From assembly GCA_019925105.1 (NCBI GenBank), contig JAHGAU010000003.1:1364001-1428000 (forward strand): a stretch of 64,000 nucleotides of DNA, given 5' to 3'. Both the position numbers and the translations under genes were made by a program. Positions within the stretch are counted from its first letter, which is position 1. Each line of letters starts with the position of its first letter. The notes under the pieces are model-generated. The model had not been told where the DNA came from and did no database searches. It saw only the letters and a list, made by a program, of their open reading frames with translations. Shown here piece by piece: positions 23,431 to 33,299 of the stretch. The stretch comes from Niebla homalea (Eukaryota; Ascomycota; Lecanoromycetes; Lecanorales; Ramalinaceae).

Positions 23431-24196
23431 TAACAAAGTAATGCTTATTAGACTTTGTTTGGCAACGACGGTCCAGAATCGCTCAAATCAAAGACCATAA
23501 GAAGCTACCGCGAGCGTGTGACGGACAAGGAAGGACTCACTCATTGGAAGACTAGCCCGCATTACGGATGTCATGAGTGGAGAAGTAGCACAGATCGTCT
23601 TCAGATAATCTGCTGGAATCTTTGCACATTTGCCAGACCAGAATCTACCAACATGATCGTGATTAAGGGACGATTTTGAAGAAGGATTATTTATTTAGTG
23701 TCGTGGAGAATTCCTGAGATGTCTGAAAGATACTGACAGTTGAAGGAATACTTGCTAATATAATGCAGTGTCAAGCCGTATTCATAATTCGTGTCAATTT
23801 TCGCGGAATCTCAAAATGAGATTCATGACACAGCTCGCGCGACGTGTATCACGTGGAATTATGTCACTTTCTAAAGCCACTCATGTGATCAATGTTTGAC
23901 AAGTTTACGGCGGGCGAGGATCTTCTGGGAATAGTCCGACATGGGAATAAGCAGGTTGTTCATTTTGAATCTATCATGTGTTGTTCCGATAATGTTTGTA
24001 ATGTTGATGGCTATTTCATTACGTCGTGTGAGATTGCCACTGTTCGCAGCTCGTATTCGGTGAAAGATGTCGCCAAGATTCGCTAGATAGATATTCCAAA
24101 TTTCCTTCAGTGCAAAGTGAGCCCCAAAAGGCCACACCCGCTAATCCCAAGGCCTTTCAAACAGGCCGAAGTCAATGCGATATGAACGCGGGACCC
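23431..24196. other. No gene recognised
   Basis: Sequence between a kinase relic and the stop codon of kinase copy 3. It is moderately AT-rich with only short frames. Confidence 0.4.
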
Positions 24197-26520
24197 TTAT
24201 CTACGTCTCTTCCTCTGGGAGCTCCCATCAGCCACGACGTCCTTTGGACCACCTTGCACCCTGTCATGTTTCTGACCCAATGACCCTTTCGCCAATTTTG
24301 TGGTTTTTGTTGACCCAGAGAAACGCTGGGAGCCGGAAAAAGCTACACCGCTATCATCAATGAATGGAGGCGGCGCCTGCTCTGCAAGCTTTCGACTCTT
24401 TCTCCTGGCCTTCATCGCCTTGAGTTCTGCAAGCTTGGCATCGTACTCGCAGGTTCGCGACGCCTCTCGTCTCTCGGCGTCTCGTCTTTTGGCGCCTTCC
24501 TTTCGACAATAGGCCTCGAATCTGTTCGTCCAGTCTTGAAGTGTCCGTGTGTCATTTCCAGACGAAGTATCAGCCACGCTAGACGCATGTTCGTCAGCTG
24601 CAGCCTCCATTTGTTCGACTATTCGGAAAAACGGCTGGCACTGCTGAAGCATGCCAATAGCCTTGGAGCGGTGCACCGCTCTGTGTCGAAGCATGCTGCT
24701 TGCCACCTGGTGAATTAGAGTCTGCTGGATGGGATCTGCATTACTGAACTTTGCCTTGTCCAGAGCTTCAACCAGTATGTCACACCAGGTTTTGTCGCGG
24801 CGTAGGCCGTACATAACGTCACGTTCAGGCCTCTCACTGGGCCTGATGTTCAAGCAGTACATTATGACGACCGCAAGAGCCCAGATGTCAACTTTGTTCG
24901 TGTAATGCGGATCTGCGGGAGCTATTTGTTAGCCTCAGGTCATACAATCAACCCTTGCTATTGGCCGCTTTCAAAGAGAACTGACCTGTCGACTGCTCCG
25001 GGGCATAGTATTCCAAAGTACCGCATTGCGTTTTCATCTCCATCTGCGACTCGACTGGCTGTCCATCTACCGGCACACTCGAAAGACCAAAATCAACGAG
25101 CTTGACCTTGATGAATGGACTCTTTTGCTCGACCTAAATTACCTGAGTCAGTAATCATGTTTTAATTCAAATAGTCGTTTTGGATGCCACCTCCTCTATG
25201 CACGAAAAGTCAAATGAATAGGGCTTGAATAACTTACCATTATGTTCGACAGTTTTAGGTCTCTGTGCGTAATGCCTTTCCCATGAAGGTACTCCAGAGC
25301 TTGAAGACCTTGCCAAAGGATCCCGGAGACCTGATTCGCGCCCAGTTTTCTGCCTCTTGTCTGCCTGAGGAGGCTATGAAGGTCACCGGCTGGCAGCAAA
25401 TCCATGACCAAGCACAGGCAGTCGGACCCCTTGAAGTGATCGTACTGTCGAACGATCCGGCACTTGATATACGTTAGTCGTGATCTCCAGGAAAGCTCGT
25501 TGCCTTACATGATCTAAGACAGCTAAAGCGCTGGCTTCCTTTTCGAGGCTTCTCTGCGCGTACCTGTACTCTGAAAATCTATCATTTCCCGGCAAAAATA
25601 CCTTCATCGCGAATTCACACCCGGTGCTTATCTCCTTGACTTTGTAGACGGCGCCAAAGCCGCCTTCCCCTAGCTTTTGAAATTTAGTATAGAGCTTCCG
25701 GTAAGTTGATATTCCCCGTCCATCCTGATCCTTCACCCGGGGGTGTGCATCAGCATTGAGCTGCGCCAGGTCTGGACCGCGTGCTAGGAAGTTTTGGAAG
25801 AACCTCTTTTGAATATCCGTATGTCTAGAGATTATATGGCCGTGCTTCGGAAACCGGAACTTGAAACGAATTCCGTTGGGAAGTGTCACCGAGATGCTTT
25901 TCTCTCGGAACAGAACCCAGATGTAGCGATATTCTTTATAAGCTTCGTTCTCGTCATAAGATACTCTTAGCTGATTGGAAGCAGACTCCGCAACCATAAC
26001 AAGAAGTGCCTCCTGAAAACAACGATCTGTCAGTGTATATGCTGCGGATCTCTGAAAAAAAAAATCGGGCTGCTTACCCTTGTGAATAGAATCCGAAATG
26101 TGATTGGGCTTATCTTGTCACTTCTCGCACCCAGGTATATGTCAGATTTCTCCTATTCAATCATCTTGTCAGCTACGGAGAGTGCGCAACAAGGGACAAA
26201 GGAGAGAGCTCAAGGGCGTCTACTGGATCACTTCCAAACACATAGCCACTTCGAGGATGAAGAGGGGGATTGTCAAGAGACAGCTGCAATTCTGGCTCAT
26301 CGTCGCTTCTAGCGTCCCCTTCATCGTCGGTATCCCCAGTCGGAGTGGTCTCTTTATAGTTGATTCTGGGCCGCTTGGCCTGAGGGTCGATCTTGAATGA
26401 AGAGTGCCGATAGCGACTGGGACTATATTGTTCGAAAGTCGTCCGAGCTCTTGCATTTAGAGGAACCAAGGAAAGAAGTAGATGAGGGTCATCGAGTGCC
26501 TGAGATTTCAGGGGAGCCAT
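24197..26520 (-). CDS. FHA-like domain Ser/Thr protein kinase, copy 3 (intact)
   Basis: Six exons: 26520-26224, 26152-26078, 26012-25509, 25462-25238, 25133-24986 and 24912-24197. All have GT-AG boundaries and phase holds, giving 654 aa. Exon 2 is 75 nt in all three full-length copies. FHA-like part: GYVFGSDP, KSDIYLGARSDKISPITF, LRVSYDENEAYKEYRYIWVL. Kinase part: LGEGGFGAVYKVKE, FAMKVFLPGN, HRDLKLSN, VDFGLSS, CGTLEYYAPEQS, then VDIWALAVVIMYC. All catalytic residues are present. The tail (about 240 aa) is Lys/Arg/Ala-rich with a coiled-coil-like stretch (KRRDAERREASRTCEYDAKL) and ends SSQRKRRR, a possible nuclear signal. It lacks the intron after the C-lobe Trp seen in copy 1. Divergent to LRDWRAY member D. 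Confidence 0.87.
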
Positions 26521-27106
26521 GTTTTTTCGAAATTTGTGGAAATTTTTTTGACAATGCAAAGAGTGAAGAATGGTAGCATTTGCAAAAGAACCAGGGAAAT
26601 CAGATGGGAGATTTTAAGATATAGAAGACGCCAGTGGAAAGTGTTCATTGGGAACGTTCGGAGGTCTCTTTCAAAGGTAGTGTTCACAAAACGTGCTCGG
26701 CTCTTGCCACCTCGCAACACCCTCAAAGGGTGCCCACCGCCACTCTGACCTCGCGGACATGATATTGTGACACTCTCTTCTTTCCGTTGAGGCTAGGCTA
26801 CAATGAATACTCTCGGGTGATTGATGACGTGACGCGCTCATTCATGTAACACTGAACAAAGTGCCGTTTTTGCGTGCCACTTAAGGTCCAGTGTTGTGCT
26901 TCCGGCTTGTGTTATTTTTCAATACGTGTAAGTTAAGGTTTAACAGTCCTCTCGATCTCACAAGTCTCATCAATCCAGTACACGACAATCAAAGAACGTT
27001 TGCCAACGCCTGAAATCATCGAACCCAACTCGAACAAATATTGTCGCTTCATTGGATCTATCTTCTAGCCCACAGATCTTTCTCAAAGTCCTTCACAGCA
27101 GTCAAG
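26521..27106. promoter_or_regulatory. Shared upstream region of divergent pair 3
   Basis: 586 bp separate the start codons of kinase copy 3 (-) and member D (+). A CRE-like tgatgacgtgacgcg word lies near 26822, roughly midway, comparable in position to gtgacatcacgg in pair 1. Regulatory function is inferred. Confidence 0.45.
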
Positions 27107-29165
27107 ATGTGCAACAGCCCAGAAGTGATTGGGCCCATCAGCCCAAGTGATAGTAATTCGCTCCATCAAGATTTAGACCTAGAATACCTCGATCGACAGA
27201 TACGGTAAGAATGGTGATATATTGACCGGAAAATAGGTAGCTATTGACGTTATCTCTAGACCAAGAACACCTGATTGGCTGGACAACATGGAAGGAGATG
27301 AGGCCAATGCCAAAGCTGCTTACGCCGAGCTTGTGAGGCTAGGAGCAAGACCATCAAGGCCCATTCGCGAAAGATTTGCTTATACAACCGTCAACAACGG
27401 TGACTACCGCAACTGGAGAGATGAAGAGGACGGCACCTGGTATGGAGCTAACGTGGAGCTGCTGATGCCTCATCACTGGGAAGTTGAGTCTGCATTGTTC
27501 CAAGGGCAGCTTGATCGTTGGCATGAGTTTCGAGAAGTACAGGCTACTTCTGGAGACGATTGTTATTACAAGAATCACTTGCTGTTGAGGCCAACCGAGA
27601 CCCATGTGTTGGAATACAATGACCCGATACTCACTCAGAAACTCACCACTCTTCGTGATTGGCGAGCATACCGTACTTTCTACTACACCAAGCTTAGATA
27701 TTACGACCAAAGCCGCGATGCTCCTCGAAGACAAGTCACAAGCTCACTGCAACGCTTCAAAGATCTGGCAGATCCGCCCCAAAAGCAAGCGGCCATGTAC
27801 AACGTATTTAGAGGGACGGGCACTTTGGAGACTCGCCAGAAAGAATGGCTAGTTGAAAAAGCCATATCCGATCGCATCGAGGACGAGATTCCCAAAATTC
27901 TAGAGGAAACGGTAAATCAACTAAGCACTTACGATCCGATACTACTCGTCAAGCTTGAAGAGGATGCAGCGAGGACCGCATACGCTTTAGCTGATCGACT
28001 TGGCGCCTTGAGTGGTTCCAAGTGGCCAGTACACTTACCAGACACTTTAGGCTCTTTCTTGGAGAAGCTTAACCATTGGGAGCGAGAGATTTCTCGATTG
28101 GCTAGCCTCTTCACGGACTGGGCAGAAAACATAGAGTGGATGCAGCAAAACCACGATCCGATGGACGATGATGCAATCTACTTACTTGCGATCGAGCCGA
28201 ATGCAATCCGCAATCGTAAGCTGTGGGGGTTACATGTCCGGTGGCGCCAGCGGCAGCTTGAGAAAGCTGAAAAGTGGGAGAAATGCTGGGAGGGTCTGCA
28301 AGCTTTCTGTGCCGTAGAACATGAAAAAGGTAGCAGATTCTCGCCTTCGCTACCAAACAACTTCGCAGAAGAGGCAAGAAAGCATCGTCTCGCCTCTCAG
28401 CCTCGTGTTCACGCCGCTGTTGAAGCTCTCAAACTTGCACAGACGGAAACCTCAGAGGCCTTGCACCAACTGGATCAAGAAAATGTTCAGCTTCCGAAAT
28501 GTCCTTGGGGCACACCATCCGAGTGGGTTGAAGCTATTATTGTGAGAAAGCGTAAAGCAGATGAGGATGCACCAATGACTCCGCCGGCCAAACGAGTGTG
28601 CCTCCCTGACGAAATGGCTGTTGCCGGCAAGCTCAGAAAAGCCGGGTACCACGTCACCGCATCAACCCCCATTTCCGGCAATCACTCCAGTGGACACACT
28701 GATGGAACGTCAGCACATCCAGTCTATCCTACGCCACCATCGACGGGCTCACCAGGTAGTGCCGATAGGCCTGTTATTATACAGGATACTCCGCCATCGC
28801 AAGCATCGAGCGTGCTTCCGAAGCCTGCAACACCAAGTGGTCGTCGTGTTAGAATTCCCAAGAATACAGATCATCAGAATCTGAACAAGAACGCAAGAAT
28901 TCCGGGCGCACCACGATACAACCTCCGTCCCCGCATTTCAACTCCAGAAGGCGAAGGCTCTACCACACTGAAGCCTGACGAGACCCGATCGACCACGAAG
29001 GATGCTACTACGATGTCTTTGAATCCCAGGTCTAAAAAGGAAGACAAAGTTACAGTAACAAAGACAGGCCGTGTGTCCAAGCTAAAGCCTACTACGCAAA
29101 AGAATCAACGCGCTGAAGCTAAGGCTAATAGCGGGTTGAGACGGAGCGAGCGAGTCAAGAGATGA
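27107..29165 (+). CDS. LRDWRAY-family protein, member D
   Basis: Exon 1 (27107-27204, 98 nt) starts MCNSPEVIGPIS and ends DLDLEYLDRQIR. Exon 2 is 27260-29165, with a 55 nt intron in phase, giving 667 aa. It has the clearest family signatures: NAKAAYAELVRLGARPSRPI, MPHHWEVESALFQGQLDRWH, LTTLRDWRAYRTF, WEREISRLASLFTDW and NRKLWGLHVRWRQRQLEKAE. The last third is disordered, with PPAKRVCLPDEM, a Thr/Pro/Ser stretch, and a segment NTDHQNLNKNARIPGAPRYN almost identical to one in member B, ending SGLRRSERVKR. It is thus a mosaic in similarity: closest to C at the very end, to B in the NTDHQNLN segment. Function unknown. Divergent to intact kinase copy 3, making this pair and pair 1 the complete modules. 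Confidence 0.85.
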
Positions 29166-30280
29166 ACAGAATTTGAGATGAAGGCGGGGGGAAGGGTCTG
29201 GAAGCTCATAAGCACTAGTACTGGGCAGATCCACTGGTTGCAGGTGTAACGCCGGCGCGAGTGCCTGGATGGTGAACACTCGATCTGGTTCATTCAAGAG
29301 GTTGACTCTAACGGAAATATCAATGATTACATTGATGACAGCACGAAAAAGCTGTCGTCAGAAGTGATGCTCTATGTCAGAGCTGAACGTCGAGATCCTG
29401 GGAAATTTTCCAATTTGCCATGCTATTCTGTACCTTTGACGACGTGCTGACTGCTGAATGACCGAATCAAGTTTCGTGTGCGGGTGCAGGAAGTCGTGTC
29501 CAGCTCTGCTGGACATCGCAAGAACATATTCACAGTGACCGAAGGGATTTCTCTGACATGTACGGACTTCTGTCTAATTTGTGCTTTATTGTATACTAGA
29601 CTTAGACTTTTGAATGAATATGATTTATATGCAGTACATAAAAATGACTTCGAGAGCTCAGATGTCAGCCTTCTTATAATCATAGCATCTGCTCGGGCAA
29701 GACTTCCTCCCTAAAGGGTTTTTAGAAAAAGCGCCCAACGCTACCTATCATTTCACTTCACCAGTTGATGTTGGACTCCGCAAGAAGAGTGGGGGGCCTG
29801 ACGACATATCTGTCATAATGGCTCGTGAAGTTAAGTTACTCTGGAATGCACAGGTGTCACGGACTGATTCGCGGAAACGGCTTGTGACGGCTACGCCTCA
29901 GTGCACAAGCAAATCTATGTGAGCATAGTCTACTATCACGTGTATTTGTGACGAGTGGTGTGAATCCGCGTGTATCACAGTGACAGTGTTGCATCCACGG
30001 TATTATACCTAGTGACACAATATTGTCATGTGTAGAAGTGATTCAACACCAAGAGCCAGTATTATAAGAATCTTGTTGTCTCCCCTCTCTTTCTCTTCTT
30101 CTTCTTCCTTCAATATCTCGTATCCTTGGGATCCTTCCCAAAAACCCGCAGAGACCTTTAAATATATAGAGCTCTGCCAAGCCCAAGGCCCTCAAACAAA
30201 GTCTCAACGCACCTACTCTGCCTTCGAGACCAGGCTATCGACAAAACTTCGAGCCTGGAAGCACGATTGCACACACACAT
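29166..30280. other. No gene recognised
   Basis: The 3' flank of member D followed by AT-rich sequence with direct gtgac-type words around 29860-30010. Short frames only. The last part may be the degraded 5' end of the kinase relic that follows. Confidence 0.4.
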
Positions 30281-30469
30281 TTGATCAAGCAAAAGAAAAC
30301 GGCAGCGTGGAAGCTTTATACCATCCATGAGCATATCTTGATTTTCTTGACTTCTCAGAGGCTCTTGCAATTGCAGAAGAAGTCCGACACAACGCGGGTC
30401 TTTCCAAGCCCACTTTTCAACACACCGGCAGGTCTGACAAAGGCCAGTCAGATTCGCAAGGTACAGCTT

Positions 30470-30870
30470 TGCTCTATTCCTGGGAAAAGAGGACATCACC
30501 GTCACTCTGATGAACACTCTGCAACTTCGTTTCAGGTTCCCTTGCCACGGTAGGCCCGTGTCTAGATATGAGGAAGCCAGGGCAAAGTTCGTCCAAGAAT
30601 CTCAAGGACGACATCTTCAATGTCCGACAGCTTGTCTCGAAGACCCACTAGGTAGTACGCAATACTGCTGGTGCCCGGATTGCGACCCATCCATGATCAC
30701 CATCTCCCTTATACTCGCAATCCCCTTGGTCCTCGCAATTTTCCTCAACCTCGCCATCTCTACCTACCCATTCGGCCTCTACATCGCAGCTATACGGCCA
30801 AGTTTACCAAGTTCTCAGAGTCAGGTGAAGGCGGTTTCCGGAGTGTCTTCAAAATCCGAGGTATCAGCCA
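30470..30870 (+). pseudogene. FHA-kinase relic (end of FHA-like domain and glycine loop)
   Basis: The plus strand encodes, with frame changes, GKEDITVTLMNTLQLRFRFP and CHGRPVSRYEEARAKFVQ (copy 1: INVTLENNLQFHFRFPRHGE), then KDDIFNVRQLVSKTH-stop-VV, then AKFTKFSESGEGGFRSVFK. The stop is TAG where a Gln (CAG) or similar codon is expected. About 110 bp of unrelated sequence separates the FHA end from the glycine-loop piece. Catalytic lysine, HRD and DFG are absent. Confidence 0.75.
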
Positions 30871-30922
30871 CCATAATTCTCCTACCGCTCTCACCACACC
30901 ATCGCCAAGCACACTTCTCGGA

Positions 30923-30998
30923 CCTTCCACGGGTACACGGGCTGGTCTGACATTCTCGAACTTTCCACGGGTACACGGGCTGGCCTGACATTCTCGAA
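30923..30998. repeat. 38 bp tandem repeat, two units
   Basis: ttccacgggtacacgggctgg recurs at 30925 and 30963 with a single difference over the 38 bp unit. Unlike the tail repeats, the period is not a multiple of three, consistent with non-coding sequence. Confidence 0.85.
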
Positions 30999-31349
30999 CT
31001 AACTAACCTGGTTGAGTATCGTGGCTTGAGAAGCATTCTCGAAGTATAATCCAGATCAATTTCAACGCCAGATCTGTACGATGGCTTATTTCACGTCTGC
31101 ACCTATGGCTATTAGCTCACAGCAATCGGAGATCATGCAGTGCCAACAGTATCTCCAATCGCAGTCCGGCGTAAATCTCACATTGGGAGAGACGGAGATG
31201 TTGGCCACTGTGTTAGGGATCGAAATGCAGACCATGCATCAGCAGAAGGGCTGATCGAACAAAGATCAATTACTGGGAGATCGCACCAACGAAGGACTCA
31301 GTTAGTGATGGGTCCTAAGAGAATGCAGAAAGAAATGGCGCAGCTTATG

Positions 31350-31500
31350 CCAATGCCCACCACCAGGTGAAGGATCAAGATGGACGGTGGGTCTCACCCT
31401 ACCGGAAACTCTGCACCAGATTTGAAGATCTGGGGGAAGACGGCTTGGGCGCCGTCTATAAAGTGAAGGAGATAAGCACCGAGAACGACAGCGGAAACAG
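31350..31500 (+). pseudogene. FHA-kinase relic (glycine-loop piece)
   Basis: VKDQDGRWVSPYRKLCTRFE and DLGEDGLGAVYKVKEISTEN closely match copy 3 (VKDQDGRGISTYRKLYTKF, LGEGGFGAVYKVKEIST). The glycine loop is damaged (GEDGLG). Similarity ends abruptly after EISTEN, and the frame then runs into unrelated sequence. It derives from a copy-3-like gene and is distinct from the relic 600 bp upstream. Confidence 0.78.
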
Positions 31501-32262
31501 GACTGATGGCGAGGTAGAAATATATCCAAACTTGCCTAGAGGCCGCGGACTCGAGTGAAGAGGCATTTAGCAGTATCGTCAAAGAACTCCTTTGGATCGT
31601 CGGAATGAGCATGCGGTCATCTGAGATATGCTGGCTCCAAGCATAACCGGCGATAGCATGGAAATCGACAGCACGCACGCTCAAGGGGATGAGTAGGACC
31701 TCCGCCTCCAATTAGCTCATTTGAACAGAACAGGACCGTCATCAACTTGGATGACCCAATCCCACCAACCAACGCAGATGAAGCCCTCATTCTGCTCTGG
31801 GCCTTTCTAGATCTGCCCCACCGAGCGAGCATCGATACGAGGAAAAGAATGGTTTGGCGGAAGGCATGCAAAGGTCAAAGCAGCCACCCAAAAGCAACCC
31901 ACACTATAATACAACACACATGGGCTATGTCCATCTCATGGCGGATTGCAAAATCAGACATCTCGACCGGGTACCTTCCTGTCGTCTTCGCGACCAGTGA
32001 ATCTAGAAGGAGATGACCGTACGGAGAATTCAACGTCAGATTTGACCAGAGAGGAAAGAAGGGACCTCTCACCCTCAGAGAGGCAGAGTTGGCGTCGCCG
32101 TAGGCGTAACTCTCACAATACTAACAACGTCTTTTGTCGTTCCGGGTTCGGCAGTCAGACAGGAACCTATCACGACCACCGACGTAGCGGCACGCATAGC
32201 GGTGGCTGCAACAAGGCCCCCAATGAAGGAGGTCAAAGAAACCGCAGACGGGTCGTGTCCGG

Positions 32263-32345
32263 ATGTGCCCAAGACTCAACGGCCACCTACATATCTTCAA
32301 TACCGATGCCGGAGACCAACCTCTTCCAGCCGATAGCTCTACCCA
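32263..32345 (+). pseudogene. Fragment duplicated from the last exon of LRDWRAY member A
   Basis: The plus strand encodes AQDSTATYISSIPMPETNLF (then QPIA), against AQDSTNTYISSIPMPETNLF and QPIA in member A (minus strand, about 1805-1725). DNA identity is high over about 75 bp and falls away on both sides. It is an isolated fragment in the opposite orientation, about 30 kb away. Confidence 0.75.
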
Positions 32346-32569
32346 ACGGAGCTGTCGCCTCTCTCCTAGCTGGGATCCCTGCAAAGGATACAGACCTACA
32401 AAGTCTTCCGCCTGTGGCAGCAAGGTGCCACGAACACCAAGAGTGAAATAGTAAATATATACACCAGAACACTGGAACCCATGCAGGACCGAGAATAGCG
32501 TAGAAGCCGCGGTCTACGCTGCAACCTTTCTCTCAGCTGAACGCCTTGCAAAGGAGGCAAGCCTACCAG

Positions 32570-32900
32570 GACTTCCGCCACTTCCACGGACGACCTCACC
32601 GCCTTCACCGGCAACATCGCGCCCTCCGCCCGCGAGGTCAGCCCAGTCCTCGCCGCCGCCGAAGAGCCGTAGGTTCCACACATCAACGACCCGCTCGAAC
32701 ACGCTACGACGCCCGAGGAGCGTGCCGGCATCCTGTGGGCCCGCAAGATGTTCGAAGTGGAAAAGGTGTCCCTTCGTGTTGGAATCGGTGCCGCGGCCGT
32801 GTACAACGTCTTGTTCATGGCGGGTGCACCAACCTTTGATGAGTGTCGAGCACGTTGGAGAAGCTGGGAAAAAGAAGGGAAGGGTTTTGTGATATGAGAG
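32570..32900 (+). pseudogene. Unrecognised protein fragment with one stop
   Basis: One plus-strand frame reads STDDLTAFTGNIAPSAREVS and AAAEEP-stop-VPHINDPLEHA, then WARKMFEVEKVSLRVGIGAA and ends in a stop after GFVI at about 32897. Its composition is protein-like and it is interrupted once by TAG (about 32669-32671). The family is not recognised. Antisense frames over the same stretch look like GC-skew shadows. Confidence 0.4.
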
Positions 32901-32989
32901 GAGAGAGGGGCGAGGGGGTGGGGGAAATGCGCTTTGTCGTTGAATTAATAGCAGGAACGTGATGAAAGAGGCCTGGCTTGTGCACATCT

Positions 32990-33240
32990 TCCGGGCAAGG
33001 ACAAATGGAGGAGAGTGGTCTCACATGGTCCACTACGAGATCATGATCCATTTCTGCCCGACGCTAGAGCCAAAGGTGGACATTGTAAAGCATTCACTGG
33101 CCAACCTTTCACACTGGATCCCTACGACGATGATCCAGTCCTAATCATGTGCCTCATCGAATTCATGTACGATCGTGATTATACGCATCTAGCATGCGCA
33201 CAGAGCTACCCCAGAGACCGCTTAGGTGGACGCCCAAATG
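32990..33240 (+). pseudogene. BTB/POZ-like domain relic
   Basis: Across two frames the plus strand reads VHYEIMIHFCPTLEPKVDIV then FTLDPYDDDPVLIMCLIEFM and YDRDYTHL. This fits the BTB pattern of V-H...L....F..A, then L.E.DP..V..ml.ylY..dY. The frame change lies near 33090. No upstream start or downstream domain can be supported. Confidence 0.5.
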
Positions 33241-33299
33241 CTTCTCATAAACACGCAGGAAGCAAGGATAGAAATCGAGGGTGAGAAAGTACCACTCAC

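Noticed and set aside
30671..31036. Hydrophobic stretch between kinase pieces as a membrane-anchored kinase
   Set aside because: The stretch (LILAIPLVLAIFLNLAI type) lies in a broken frame between decayed pieces, so it does not support a real transmembrane kinase.
32514..32987. Minus-strand 157-codon frame that could suggest a real gene
   Set aside because: Composition is Gly/Arg-skewed; the opposite strand shows a more protein-like, though interrupted, frame.
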